Source: Deltaproteobacteria bacterium Ga0077539
GTDB taxonomy: Bacteria > Myxococcota_A > Polyangia > Polyangiales > Ga0077539
DNA length: 40,178 nucleotides
Direction: 5' to 3'
Assembly (NCBI GenBank): GCA_001465015.1
Contig: LNEO01000213.1
Span: forward strand, 1-40,178
The notes under the pieces were generated by a model, which was given only the letters and a program-made list of their open reading frames with translations, did not search any database and was not told the origin of the DNA. Positions within the stretch are counted from its first letter, which is position 1; every line of letters begins with the position of its first letter. Shown here piece by piece: positions 1-11,894 of the stretch. A program made the translations under genes and the position numbers.

Positions 1-1635
1 TGCCACCCATCTTTTCATTGGGTCCGCTGCTTCGCCACTGACAACGCTGCTACTTCGACGCAGGTGATGAATGATGAGAGCTCGCTGCCGCGCCGCTGCA
101 CCCAGTCGACGATCGGTAGCGATCTCGAAAGGGCGCATCGACTCGCGGGGGGCCGCGCCCCTGCGCGACGGCTGCCGCGGGCGCTCGCCGCGCGAACACG
201 ATGTGCGTAATCTCAGATCATTTCCAACATGGTCGAAGGTCAACGTGGGCAACACCAGGCGCTTCGCCGCTCGTCGATGACCTCGCGATACGAAGGACAT
301 CCGACTCGTCGGCGAAGTCGACAGCTCTACCACCGTCGGAAACCGTGGCGCGCGCGGCGCGCGGCCCTCGGACCTCGATCGACCCACGAATTCGAATTCG
401 TTGTACAGCGCGATCGCGATCCCGATGAGCCCGACGAGCATCGACAGCACAGCGATCGTCCACAAGACACGAGTGCCAGCGCCGCTCGGGCGCGCTTCAC
501 CGTCGGACCGAGGCGCTCGATCGGCGCTCGCCGCGACGGGGGGCGGCGGTCGTGCGGACGCGGGAGCCAACGGTGGAGCAGCAGCTAGCGCGGGAGCGGC
601 CGGCGCGAACGCGGTCGCGGCGACGCTCGGGGCCGACGTCGCAGCCACGCTCGTGAACGTGTGAACGCCGACCGGCGTCACCGCGGGCATCGCCGTGGTC
701 GAAGCGAACGCCACAGGCGTCGCGACGGGCACCTCGTGCAGAGACGAGAGCAGCGCGAGCAGCGCGTCACAGGCCTCGCGGCCGTTGGAGAAGCGCCTGT
801 GCGCGTCGCGATCGAGGCATCGGGCGAACCACGGGTCGAGCGCGGGCGGCATCGACGCGCCGAGCGAGATCGCCCGGGTCGAGGCAGGCTCGATCGGGTC
901 GATGATCATCTCGCGCAGCACGGCAGAGAGGTTGAGGTGCTCGAGGTTGGCCGATCGCCAGTAGTACCGCCCGGTGTGCGCCCAGAAGAGCAGGAGGCCG
1001 AGCGCCCAGACGTCCGTGGCGGGCCCGATCCTGCCCTGCGCGTCCGTTTGTTCGGGGGCCATCCAGAGGGGCGTTCCGATCGAGGAGGTGGCCGTCGCGG
1101 CAGTGCGGCTGTCTTGGACGACCTTGGCGATGCCGAAATCGAGGACCTTGAGCGACCAGTGAAAGGTCGCGCTCGGCACGGCACACAAAAACAAGTTCTC
1201 CGGCTTGATGTCTCGATGGACGACGCCCGCGCCGTGCGCGGCGCCGAGCGCGTCGCCGAGCTGCACGGCGAGCTGCGCGATCTCGGGCAGCGCCATCGGC
1301 CCCACGCGCTCGACCCTGCGCGCGAGCGTCTCGCCTTCGAGCAGCTCCATCGCCATCCACGGCGTTCCCAGCTCTCGCACGACGCCCGCGGCGATCACCT
1401 CGACCACGTGGGCGCTGCGAAACGCCGCGCCGATCCGCGCCTCTTGCAGAAACCGCTCGACGTGCCTGCCCCCATCGAGCAGCGACGGCTGCAAGACCTT
1501 CAGCGCGCGGAGCCTGCCGGTCGACCGCTGCCGCGCGACGTACACAGCGCCCATTCCCCCGCGGGCGAGCTCGCGCTCGATGACGAAGTCGTCACCAATG
1601 AGCGCGCCCGCAGCGAGCCGGTCCACGGTGTCCAT
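1..1635 (-). CDS. Hanks-type Ser/Thr protein kinase with C-terminal membrane anchor (partial, runs off window)
   Basis: A eukaryotic-like kinase that should phosphorylate Ser/Thr on partner proteins from the cytoplasmic face of the membrane. Seen: glycine-rich loop RGGMGAVY (residues 25-32), ATP-binding lysine in ALKVL (K46), catalytic loop HRDIKPEN (140-147), DFG (166-168) and MAPEQ (192-196). An Ala/Pro-rich linker follows, then a hydrophobic helix at about 390-411 that would anchor the protein. The frame stays open to base 1, so the stop lies outside the window and at least 545 codons are present. Third-position GC falls sharply below about base 350, so the extracytoplasmic end may be poorly constrained, or the true end may be in another frame. 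The start is the ATG at 1635, just before the kinase fold. The tandem same-strand gene upstream encodes a TOPRIM-like protein. The kinase assignment is secure; the substrate is unknown. Confidence 0.93.
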   Translation of the reverse strand, partial: MDTVDRLAAGALIGDDFVIERELARGGMGAVYVARQRSTGRLRALKVLQPSLLDGGRHVERFLQEARIGAAFRSAHVVEVIAAGVVRELGTPWMAMELLEGETLARRVERVGPMALPEIAQLAVQLGDALGAAHGAGVVHRDIKPENLFLCAVPSATFHWSLKVLDFGIAKVVQDSRTAATATSSIGTPLWMAPEQTDAQGRIGPATDVWALGLLLFWAHTGRYYWRSANLEHLNLSAVLREMIIDPIEPASTRAISLGASMPPALDPWFARCLDRDAHRRFSNGREACDALLALLSSLHEVPVATPVAFASTTAMPAVTPVGVHTFTSVAATSAPSVAATAFAPAAPALAAAPPLAPASARPPPPVAASADRAPRSDGEARPSGAGTRVLWTIAVLSMLVGLIGIAIALYNEFEFVGRSRSEGRAPRAPRFPTVVELSTSPTSRMSFVSRGHRRAAKRLVLPTLTFDHVGNDLRLRTSCSRGERPRQPSRRGAAPRESMRPFEIATDRRLGAAARQRALIIHHLRRSSSVVSGEAADPMKRWVA

Positions 1636-1703
1636 CTCGGCCGGGGAATGTACACCGCCCAGGGTCCGCGATGGCCACGCCCGCGCGGCCGCTGGCGCGG
1701 GTC

Positions 1704-2372
1704 CTAATGGGCGGCAGACGAAAATTGCTCGTCGAGCTCACGGACGAACGCGAAGAAAGAAGCGTTGCAGCCGCAAGCCATCTTCACGTTCTTCTTCTTC
1801 TCGAACGGCTTGGACGCATTGCGATACGCCTCGAGGTTCTTCGCGCCAACGCTGTTCGACAATATCGGGCGATCGCTGCGCCTCAGCTCCTGGTTTATCG
1901 CGTCGAGACAGCCAGTCAGCTTACTGCGCTTGTTGTCGCTGAAAATCAGAGGCAGCAGCCAGCACTCGATGCAATGAACGCTCACCGCGAAAATGAGCTT
2001 CGACCGGAGACGATCGAACCGCGCCTCGTCGCCGGCCGAACGAAGCCGTTGGATCACGCCCGCAACGAGCTCGTCGACAGATCGTTCGCGTCCATCAACA
2101 CGCCACGAAACGTCGTAGCCACTCTGCTCGGAAACGTCGGTATCGATCTGCACGACGAGGTAGTCATTGTAGGTCAACGCCTGCGCGTAGCCACCTACCT
2201 CGAACTGCTTGATCACCATCCCCCACCCAGCGTTTCCCACCGCGGGGCCACCGCCGGTCTTCGGCGGTTGAACGTACGCGACGTCGAGATCATCGTCGTC
2301 GAAATATCCAGTGAGGATCGCTTCGATCACGGCTTGATCCGTAACGCCCTCAGCAATGACTCCGATTCTCAT
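1704..2372 (-). CDS. TOPRIM-like (DUF4276-type) protein, partner of the upstream AAA ATPase
   Basis: A 222-residue protein whose N-terminus reads MRIGVIAEGVTD, with a glutamate (E8) where TOPRIM domains carry their first acidic residue. A second strand ends in VVQIDTDV and supplies D77 and D79, the DxD pair. This is the signature of TOPRIM/DUF4276-type proteins, which in OLD-like and PARIS-like systems act as nuclease or toxin subunits next to an ATPase. Cys residues occur in the C-terminal half (HCIECW and ACGC), but no clear zinc site is evident. The ATG at 2372 directly follows an in-frame GTG at 2375. The ATPase gene ends 18 bases upstream, so the two are almost certainly one transcript. 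Nuclease activity is inferred from the fold, not demonstrated. Confidence 0.8.
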   Translation of the reverse strand: MRIGVIAEGVTDQAVIEAILTGYFDDDDLDVAYVQPPKTGGGPAVGNAGWGMVIKQFEVGGYAQALTYNDYLVVQIDTDVSEQSGYDVSWRVDGRERSVDELVAGVIQRLRSAGDEARFDRLRSKLIFAVSVHCIECWLLPLIFSDNKRSKLTGCLDAINQELRRSDRPILSNSVGAKNLEAYRNASKPFEKKKNVKMACGCNASFFAFVRELDEQFSSAAH

Positions 2373-2390
2373 CACGCTGCCCCACGACGA

Positions 2391-3533
2391 TCAAAAGTTT
2401 TTCGGGAGTCCGCCGAGATAGCCGCGCAAGAACGCCTCCGACAACCGAACAGGCGCGACCCCTTCAATGTGTTTCGGCGCATCCACTCGGCGCACGCGCG
2501 TGTGTCCGCTTCGATTGCGGTGAACGACGAGCAATCGAACCTCGTCGTCAGAGAGATCCAACCCGTCGAGCACCGACGGATTGTGCGTCGTCAGGATCAC
2601 CTGCTTGTCCTGCTGCTTCGCGAGGCTCACGAGACGTCGGATGAGCTCTTCGCAGAGGTGCGGGTTGAGTGACGCGTCGACGTTGTCGATCGCAAAGAAC
2701 CGCGGCGTTCCCGGAGCGAGAATCAACGCGAAATAGAAGAGCAGAAACAAGAAACCTTCGTTTGCGCTGCGTTGATCAAAGCTCGATCCATCAGCCAAGA
2801 ACCGGTCGACGATGTTGAGCGTGCGCTCTCCTGGCGCGAGGCCCGCTGGGACCTCGAAGGACTGAAACCAGTCCAGCAGCGTGAGCTGCTCGGAGATTGC
2901 CGCGATCGAGCGGCGGCCCTCGTCACTCTTCGTCATCCACTTCAACAGCGCGAACAGCCCCTCACCACGGACGCCCAAAGGGAGGATCTGCCCCTCGGCT
3001 TGAAACGTACGAAGCGCGCTGTTTTCAGGGGAGAAGATGATGAAATCTGGCAGAGGCTCGACGCTCTCACGCAGCTTCGCCTCGAGCTCTCGGTGGATCG
3101 CCACCGCGTTTTCAGTCTTGTCACGTAATCGTTCGACAAGTTGTTCGAGTTCAGCATCGCCTTTCAGGGAGTACGAGGTCGAAACCGCAAACCCTTTCAG
3201 CGAGTCGTTCAGGACGAAGCTTACGCTGCTGGGCAGACCGCGCTTCGTCGGAACAATGATCTCGAACCCGCCAGGCTGCTCCGCGCGGTAGGCCGACACC
3301 ATCATCCGAGGGTCGGTCATTCGCACCCCACGCGACGCGAGAAACTCGTGCTCCGCCTTGCCTGCCTCTGCTGCCGCTGCAAACGCGATCGATTCGAGGA
3401 TGTTGCTCTTGCCGCAGCCGTTTTCGCCAATGAGCACCGTCACGCGACCGAGCTCGACCTCGAGGTCTTCGAGCGACTTGAAATGCTGCGCGCGAAACGA
3501 GCGAATCATCGACCTCTCGTCGAGGTACCCCAT
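2391..3533 (-). CDS. AAA ATPase of the SMC/OLD-like (AAA15) class, first gene of ATPase-TOPRIM pair
   Basis: A 380-residue ABC-like ATPase. Seen: Walker A GENGCGKS (36-43), a signature-like region SANEGF, a Walker B strand FFAIDNVDASLNP (D283) and the H-loop TTHNPSVL (H317). The residue after the Walker B aspartate is Asn284, where most relatives carry the catalytic Glu, so hydrolysis may be slow or use another residue. The insert between Walker A and the signature is short, so no long coiled coil is present. The start could be the ATG at 3533 or the ATG at 3509 (MIRSFRAQHF, a typical N-terminus for this family); neither has a clean ribosome-binding site. It is followed after 18 bases by the TOPRIM-like gene. 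ATPase plus TOPRIM is the gene order of PARIS-type defence, which is the basis for the functional guess. Confidence 0.87.
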   Translation of the reverse strand: MGYLDERSMIRSFRAQHFKSLEDLEVELGRVTVLIGENGCGKSNILESIAFAAAAEAGKAEHEFLASRGVRMTDPRMMVSAYRAEQPGGFEIIVPTKRGLPSSVSFVLNDSLKGFAVSTSYSLKGDAELEQLVERLRDKTENAVAIHRELEAKLRESVEPLPDFIIFSPENSALRTFQAEGQILPLGVRGEGLFALLKWMTKSDEGRRSIAAISEQLTLLDWFQSFEVPAGLAPGERTLNIVDRFLADGSSFDQRSANEGFLFLLFYFALILAPGTPRFFAIDNVDASLNPHLCEELIRRLVSLAKQQDKQVILTTHNPSVLDGLDLSDDEVRLLVVHRNRSGHTRVRRVDAPKHIEGVAPVRLSEAFLRGYLGGLPKNF

Positions 3534-3574
3534 CCCTCGGCCTGCGGCAATCCCGAGAGACCGCCCAGCTCACT

Positions 3575-4111
3575 TCACCGCGCGACGCTCTGCGTCGGCT
3601 TGCTGGCCGCCGCGCGCACGTCCAGCTCGGCGCTCATCGCGCGGGCCAGCGCCTCGACGGCGTCAACTTCGCCGGGCTTGGCCCCCTCGGGCCTCGCCGT
3701 CGGGAGCCACCGCGCGGCGGTGTACAGGTCGTCGAAGACCTTGTTGTTCACGCGCTGCTTCATCACCATCGCCATCGACACCGAGGCGCTTCGCACCGTC
3801 GCGGCGATGAAGCCCGTCCCGATGATCACCAGCGCGTGCGCCGCGAGGGGCCCGTCCATCATCTTGCCGAGCTTCTCGAACTCGACCCGCAGCTTCGCGT
3901 CGGTGAACTGCCCCATGCTCATGTCCGCCGCGCGAAACGCAGTGAGCGAATACACGCGATCATAGAGGCGCAGCGTCCGCTCGAGCACCGCTCGCTGCGC
4001 GATCACCCGCGACGGGCTCGCCTCGGCGCGCCAGATCGACAAGGTCACGTCGTCGCGCGCGGCGAAGCAACAAGCATCATCGATGTGGTGAATCTTGCTT
4101 CGTGCGTCCAT
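3575..4111 (-). CDS. Hypothetical cytoplasmic protein, possibly STAS-like
   Basis: A 178-residue protein with no signal peptide or membrane helix and no motif I can name with confidence. It contains a segment rich in small hydrophobic residues (HALVIIGTGFIAATVRSA) flanked by predicted helices (FTDAKLRVEFEKLGKMMDG and KQRVNNKVFDDLYTAARWL). That alternating pattern resembles the SpoIIAA/STAS-like proteins common in myxobacteria, but this is only an impression. The C-terminus is Ala-rich. It lies 88 bases downstream of secA and 41 bases upstream of the ATPase gene, on the same strand. It could be a bystander or an accessory of the ATPase-TOPRIM pair. Codon bias supports it as a real gene. Confidence 0.7.
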   Translation of the reverse strand: MDARSKIHHIDDACCFAARDDVTLSIWRAEASPSRVIAQRAVLERTLRLYDRVYSLTAFRAADMSMGQFTDAKLRVEFEKLGKMMDGPLAAHALVIIGTGFIAATVRSASVSMAMVMKQRVNNKVFDDLYTAARWLPTARPEGAKPGEVDAVEALARAMSAELDVRAAASKPTQSVAR

Positions 4112-4199
4112 CGCAAGCCCTCTACGGACGAACGTCGCACGCCTCGATTCCAGTCCGCAACGGACGCGGGCCCTCGTGTAAGGGCCTGCGATGTAGCGA

Positions 4200-7640
<3,441 letters not shown>

Positions 7641-7794
7641 GGGGGGCTATTTCGCCTTTCGAGGGAACAGAGGGCTCTCTGCCACGTGGCGAGAGAACCA
7701 GCGGAGGGGGGGTTTTGCTCCCCGCCCGCGGGGGGCGCAAGGGTACAGCATCCTACGGGCCCCCGTCCTGTGTACCTTCACCGTTCATTCAGCC

Positions 7795-8751
7795 ATGGGA
7801 TCGATCGCTCGTTCGGTGCTGGACGCCATCGGAAACACGCCCCTCGTCGCGCTCGCGCGCGTCGGCGCCGGCCTGCCGGTCCCGCTCTACGCCAAATGCG
7901 AGCACACCAACCCGGGCGGCAGCGTGAAGGACAGGATCGCGAAATCGATCATCGAGGACGCCGAGGCGCGCGGCGTTCTCTCTCCGGGAGCGACCCTCAT
8001 CGAGGCCACCGCGGGAAACACAGGGATGGGGCTGGCCCTGGTGTGCGCGGTCAAGGGCTACAAGCTCGTCTGCGTGATGCCCGAGAAGATGTCGCACGAC
8101 AAGCGCGCGGCGCTGCGCAGCGCGGGCGCCGAGGTGATGATCGTGCCCAACGCCCCCGTCGATTCGCCTGAGAATTTTCAGAACGTCGCGCGAAGGCTCG
8201 CAGGCGAGCGGGGGTGGTTCTTGACCGATCAGTTTCGCAACGAGGCCAACGTCCGCGCGCACGAAGAGGGCACGGGGCCAGAGCTTCTGGCGCAGTGCGG
8301 CGGCGCGATCGGCGCGTTCGTCGCTGGCGCAGGGACGGGCGGGAGCATCACGGGCGTCGGGCGCTACCTGCGCCGCGCGTGCCCGAGCGCGAGGATCGTC
8401 CTGGCCGATCCGCTGGGCAGCGCGCTGGCCGAATGGGTTCGCACCGGAACGCCCGCGGGAGACGGCGCGTACGCGATCGAAGGCATCGGCCAATCGAAGC
8501 CTCCGGCCATCATGGATCGCTCGGTGATCGACGAAGCGATCACCGTGAGCGACGACGAAGCGTTCGCGATGACCAAGAGGCTCGTGCGCGAAGAGGGCCT
8601 GCTCGTGGGCGGAAGCGCAGGGGTCGCCGTTGTCGCCGCGATCGCGTATGCGAAGCGCGCGAAGGAGGGCTCGGGTCCAGTGGTCGCGCTGTTGCCCGAC
8701 GGGTGGGATCGCTATCGCAGCAAGCCGTGGATGGCGGCCTGGGGAGAGTGA
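7795..8751 (+). CDS. PLP-dependent cysteine synthase / cystathionine beta-synthase family enzyme
   Basis: A 318-residue fold-type II PLP enzyme. Seen: the PLP lysine motif NPGGSVKDR near residue 43, the substrate loop EATAGNTGMGLA, the phosphate-binding loop GAGTGGSITGVGRYL, and a C-terminal GGSAGVAV. These match O-acetylserine sulfhydrylase and the catalytic core of cystathionine beta-synthase. No CBS regulatory domains follow. The substrate loop has EATAGNTG rather than the usual EPTSGNTG, and the C-terminus (LPDGWDRYRSKPWM) is of CBS type, so I do not choose between the two reactions. The ATG at 7795 is preferred over upstream in-frame starts because it gives the usual N-terminus and avoids overlap with the divergent secA gene. 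Confidence 0.92.
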   Translation: MGSIARSVLDAIGNTPLVALARVGAGLPVPLYAKCEHTNPGGSVKDRIAKSIIEDAEARGVLSPGATLIEATAGNTGMGLALVCAVKGYKLVCVMPEKMSHDKRAALRSAGAEVMIVPNAPVDSPENFQNVARRLAGERGWFLTDQFRNEANVRAHEEGTGPELLAQCGGAIGAFVAGAGTGGSITGVGRYLRRACPSARIVLADPLGSALAEWVRTGTPAGDGAYAIEGIGQSKPPAIMDRSVIDEAITVSDDEAFAMTKRLVREEGLLVGGSAGVAVVAAIAYAKRAKEGSGPVVALLPDGWDRYRSKPWMAAWGE

Positions 8752-8858
8752 GCGTCGTTGGCTACGCACGCTCACCGTGGCCGACGCGCTGACTGCGGGT
8801 AGATCGCTTGCCGTTCGGCGCGATGCGCCCCAATGCTACCCTCGGTCCTGTGCAGTCG

Positions 8859-10088
8859 ATGCGATTCTTCGTCACCGCCGCGAAGGGAACCGAAGGCGTT
8901 CTCCGCGACGAGCTCCGAGAGCTCGGCGTGCGGTCGCTCAGGGCCGATCGCGGCGGGGTTCACGTGGACGGGCCGCCGTCGCTCGCGTGGCGTCTGTGTG
9001 TTCAATCGCGGATCGGCGTCCGCGTGTACGAGCGGCTCACCGACGGTGACGCGCGGGACGCAGACGAGCTCTACGACCTCGTGCGCGCGCTCGAGTGGGA
9101 GCGATTTCTCTCGCCGCGGCACACGCTCGCGGTCGGCGCGAGCGCCAAGAACGTCTTCACCGACCACACGCAGTTTCTCTCGCGACGAGTGAAGGACGCC
9201 GTCGTCGACCGTATCCGCGTGCGCGAGGGCGAGCGCCCCTCGGTCGACCTCGACGACCCCGATGTGCGCTTGTTTCTCCATGGAAACAACGGGCACTTCA
9301 CGCTGTACCGCGATCTCGCGGGAGAGCCCTTGCACATGCGCGGCTACCGCAAACACATCGCCGACGCGCCCCTCAAAGAGACGCTCGCCGCGGCGATCCT
9401 CCGGATGTCCGGGTGGAACCGCGGCTCGATGCTCATCGACCCCATGTGCGGCTCGGGCACCATCGCCATCGAGGCAGATATGTGGGCGAGGGACGTCGCT
9501 CCGGGGCTCGACCGACGGTTTGGCTTCGAGCGTCACCTCGACTTCGACGACGTCGCGCGGCGCAACTACGAAGAGCTCCGCGCCGACTGCGCTCGCATGA
9601 GCCTCGACGAAGGGCCGGTGATCCTCGCGTCCGACAACGACCCGCGCGCCGTCCTCGCCGCGCGAGACAACGCCCGCGCAGCAAGGAGCCTCGTTCGCTT
9701 CTCCGAGCAAGACGTGCGGGCGCTCGAGCCGAAGGGCTTCGACGGCGCGGTCGTGACCAACCCGCCGTACGGCGAGCGACTCGAGGGCGGAATGCCCTTC
9801 TACCGCTCGATGGCCCGCGCGCTCGCCATGATGAACGGGCACACGATCACGGTGCTCGCGGGCACGCCCATGATCGAAGACGCGCTCAACGGAGAGCGCG
9901 CCCTTCGCGAAGTGTCCAAGCCGCACCAGGTGTTCAACGGCCCCATCGAGTGCAGGGTGCTGAGATACCGCGTCCCCAACAAGACCGACGGGGCCTCTCC
10001 GACCGCGCTCGAGCCGCGAGGCTCTCAGTCCCCGCTCGAGCCGCGAGGCTCTCAGTCCCCGCTCGAGCCGCGAGGCTCTCGGTCGTGA
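8859..10088 (+). CDS. THUMP-domain class I SAM-dependent RNA methyltransferase (RlmL/YpsC-like)
   Basis: Predicted 23S rRNA guanine-N2 methyltransferase. Seen: an N-terminal ferredoxin-like/THUMP module (MRFFVTAAKGTEGVLRDEL onward), a SAM-binding motif IDPMCGSGTIAIEA and the catalytic motif VVTNPPYGERL, in the same order as the N-terminal half of E. coli RlmL. The RlmK half is absent. The ATG at 8859 aligns with the RlmL start; an in-frame GTG at 8850 and an ATG at 8808 are alternatives. The last ~25 residues are three near-identical LEPRGSQSP repeats encoded by 27-bp DNA repeats, an unusual tail. The stop overlaps the GTG start of the sirtuin gene (GTGA at 10085-10088), so the two are translationally coupled. 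Confidence 0.93.
   Translation: MRFFVTAAKGTEGVLRDELRELGVRSLRADRGGVHVDGPPSLAWRLCVQSRIGVRVYERLTDGDARDADELYDLVRALEWERFLSPRHTLAVGASAKNVFTDHTQFLSRRVKDAVVDRIRVREGERPSVDLDDPDVRLFLHGNNGHFTLYRDLAGEPLHMRGYRKHIADAPLKETLAAAILRMSGWNRGSMLIDPMCGSGTIAIEADMWARDVAPGLDRRFGFERHLDFDDVARRNYEELRADCARMSLDEGPVILASDNDPRAVLAARDNARAARSLVRFSEQDVRALEPKGFDGAVVTNPPYGERLEGGMPFYRSMARALAMMNGHTITVLAGTPMIEDALNGERALREVSKPHQVFNGPIECRVLRYRVPNKTDGASPTALEPRGSQSPLEPRGSQSPLEPRGSRS
10008..10080 (+). repeat. 27-bp tandem repeat, about 2.7 copies
   Basis: Units start at 10008, 10035 and 10062, each beginning CTCGAGCCGCGAGGCTCTC; the third unit is truncated. They encode LEPRGSQSP copies at the end of the RNA methyltransferase and stop just before the overlapping sirtuin start. 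Copy number could vary between strains without changing the reading frame, because the unit is nine codons. Confidence 0.9.
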
Positions 10089-10933
10089 GCGAGCTCTCGG
10101 GCCTCGTCGAGCTCTTGCGCGGACGCTCGGTCGCCGTGCTGACAGGGGCCGGCGTGAGCACCGAGAGCGGGATCCCGGACTACCGAGGGCCGAGCACACG
10201 AAATCGAGTTCGCTCGCCCATTCAGCACCACGCGTTCGTGAACGACCCCGAGACGCGGCGGCGCTATTGGGCCCGCGCGACCGTGGGCTGGGCGCGATTT
10301 CGCACGGCCGCGCCCAACGACGGACACCGAGCGCTCGCCGCGATGGAGCGCGCAGGGTTGCTGACGGGGCTGGTGACGCAAAACGTCGACGGTCTTCATC
10401 AAGCGGCCGGACACCGCTCGGTGATCGAGCTGCACGGGACGCTCTCGACCGTCGCCTGCCTCCGCTGCGGCGGCCGCGAAGAGCGCGACACCCTCCAGCA
10501 CAGGCTGCTCGTGCTCAACCCCCAGTGGATCGAGCGAACTGCAGAGATGGCCCCGGACGGCGACGCCGAGCTCTCGACAGAGACCGTCGCGCAGTTTCGC
10601 GTGGCCGACTGCCTCGAGTGCGGAGGACCGCTCAAGCCCGAGGTCGTCTTCTTCGGAGGAAACGTCGCGCGCCCCGTGGTCGAAGCCTCCTACGCCGTGG
10701 TCGACGACGCTGGTGCGCTGCTCGTGGTCGGCTCGTCACTCACCGTGTTCTCGGGGCTTCGCTTCGTGCGACGCGCGCACGAGCAGAACAAGCCCGTCGC
10801 CATCCTGAACCTCGGAGAAACACGAGGAGATCCGCTGGCGACCGTGCGCGTGGACGCTCCGGCGGGCGCGGCCCTCGAGGCGCTGGCGCGAGCGCTCGTC
10901 GGGACCGCGGGTGCCTCGAGGGTCGACTCGTGA
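10085..10933 (+). CDS. cobB: Sir2 family NAD-dependent protein deacylase (sirtuin)
   Basis: A 282-residue canonical sirtuin that should remove acetyl or other acyl groups from lysine using NAD. Seen: NAD motif GAGVSTESGIPDYRG (from residue 21), TQNVDGLH (N100, D102), catalytic histidine in ELHGT (H117), a four-cysteine zinc site (C125, C128, C176, C179), and GSSLTVFSG near the C-terminus. All catalytic residues are intact. The start is the GTG at 10085, which overlaps the previous stop by four bases and places the NAD motif at the usual distance from the N-terminus; a longer open frame upstream is only a shadow of the methyltransferase. The gap to the next gene is 20 bases, so the three plus-strand genes are probably one operon. 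Confidence 0.95.
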   Translation: MSELSGLVELLRGRSVAVLTGAGVSTESGIPDYRGPSTRNRVRSPIQHHAFVNDPETRRRYWARATVGWARFRTAAPNDGHRALAAMERAGLLTGLVTQNVDGLHQAAGHRSVIELHGTLSTVACLRCGGREERDTLQHRLLVLNPQWIERTAEMAPDGDAELSTETVAQFRVADCLECGGPLKPEVVFFGGNVARPVVEASYAVVDDAGALLVVGSSLTVFSGLRFVRRAHEQNKPVAILNLGETRGDPLATVRVDAPAGAALEALARALVGTAGASRVDS

Positions 10934-10953
10934 CAGACTGACGCCAGATCAAC

Positions 10954-11844
10954 ATGGACACAGGGCGCAGGAGGGAGCGCATCGCCGCACTCAAGAAACT
11001 CTTCTCGGAGCGAGACGCGAGCGTGCTCTTGCCCGAAGAGCGAGCGCGGCTCGAGCTCGCCGCGAGCCTGTTGGCTGCGGTGCCGTCGTTCTGGCTGTGG
11101 GTGCTCGCGACGGTGCAGCTTCGAAGCGGACACCACTTCCAGTGGCTCGCGGCGGTCGCGACCGCTGCGCTCACGGTGTTCTTCGGACTTCGAGCGGCGT
11201 ACACGCTGCAGCAAACGCGGCGTTTCGCGGGACGGACGCGGCTGCTCGAGTCGATGGGAGAGACGCGCATCACGCTGCAACCCGCGAGCAAACCCATCCC
11301 GACCAAGGTGCACTCGAAGGCGATCACCGCGGTGCTGATCGCGCGGCTTCTCGCCGAGCTCGGGTGGCTGCTCGAGCGACCGACGAACGGGCCGATCACG
11401 ATCGCCTTCGCGGTCGCGCTCGCGGGGTTCACGCTCATTGCTGGCGCCCTTTGGCTCTCGGGACTCGTGATCGATCTGTCCGGTTGGATCAGAGCGGCCG
11501 AGCATCAAGTCATCATCACCGAGCGCCCGTCGCTCGAAGGCGTGATGAAGATCATCCTCGTCGCGCCCGCAATCGCCCGTGCTTCGGCGATCGTCGCGAC
11601 GCTCTCGGTCCCCTCGGGCGGACGATTCTCGTGCCGATGCGACGCCAACATGAACGTGCGCGAAGGGCTCGGCGAGCGCGCGTACGAGCTCGAGCTGCGG
11701 CTCGACAACGCGCGGAGCGTGCCGTGGAGCGACGTCGGCAACGAGAAGGCGACGCTCGAGCTGCTGGTCGCCCCCGGCGTGACCGCGACGTTCGCGCTGG
11801 GGTTCGAGCTCGACGCGTTTCGTCCGCAGCGCACCTGGTACTGA
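10954..11844 (+). CDS. Hypothetical integral membrane protein
   Basis: A 296-residue protein of unknown family. Two hydrophobic segments lie in the first third (around SFWLWVLATVQL and FQWLAAVATAALTVFFGL) and two more in the middle (around ITIAFAVALAGFTLIAGALWL and VMKIILVAPAIARASAIVATL). The rest is soluble and ends in a beta-rich stretch with alternating hydrophobic residues (YELELRLDN, KATLELLVAPGV). The N-terminus is strongly basic (MDTGRRRERIAALKK), consistent with a cytoplasmic start. It follows the sirtuin gene by 20 bases on the same strand and is likely co-transcribed. I recognise no enzymatic motif. Confidence 0.75.
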   Translation: MDTGRRRERIAALKKLFSERDASVLLPEERARLELAASLLAAVPSFWLWVLATVQLRSGHHFQWLAAVATAALTVFFGLRAAYTLQQTRRFAGRTRLLESMGETRITLQPASKPIPTKVHSKAITAVLIARLLAELGWLLERPTNGPITIAFAVALAGFTLIAGALWLSGLVIDLSGWIRAAEHQVIITERPSLEGVMKIILVAPAIARASAIVATLSVPSGGRFSCRCDANMNVREGLGERAYELELRLDNARSVPWSDVGNEKATLELLVAPGVTATFALGFELDAFRPQRTWY

Positions 11845-11894
11845 GAGGGTGTCGAACGGGATCCGACTGCGAACGCGCGCCTCCCAGCACGCGC

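Noticed and set aside
661..1707. A 348-codon plus-strand frame over the kinase gene
   Set aside because: Antisense shadow; the minus-strand frame has all kinase motifs in order.
9095..10084. Upstream extension of the sirtuin reading frame
   Set aside because: It lies inside the methyltransferase in another frame and is Arg-rich and featureless; the coupled GTG at 10085 gives the normal sirtuin N-terminus.
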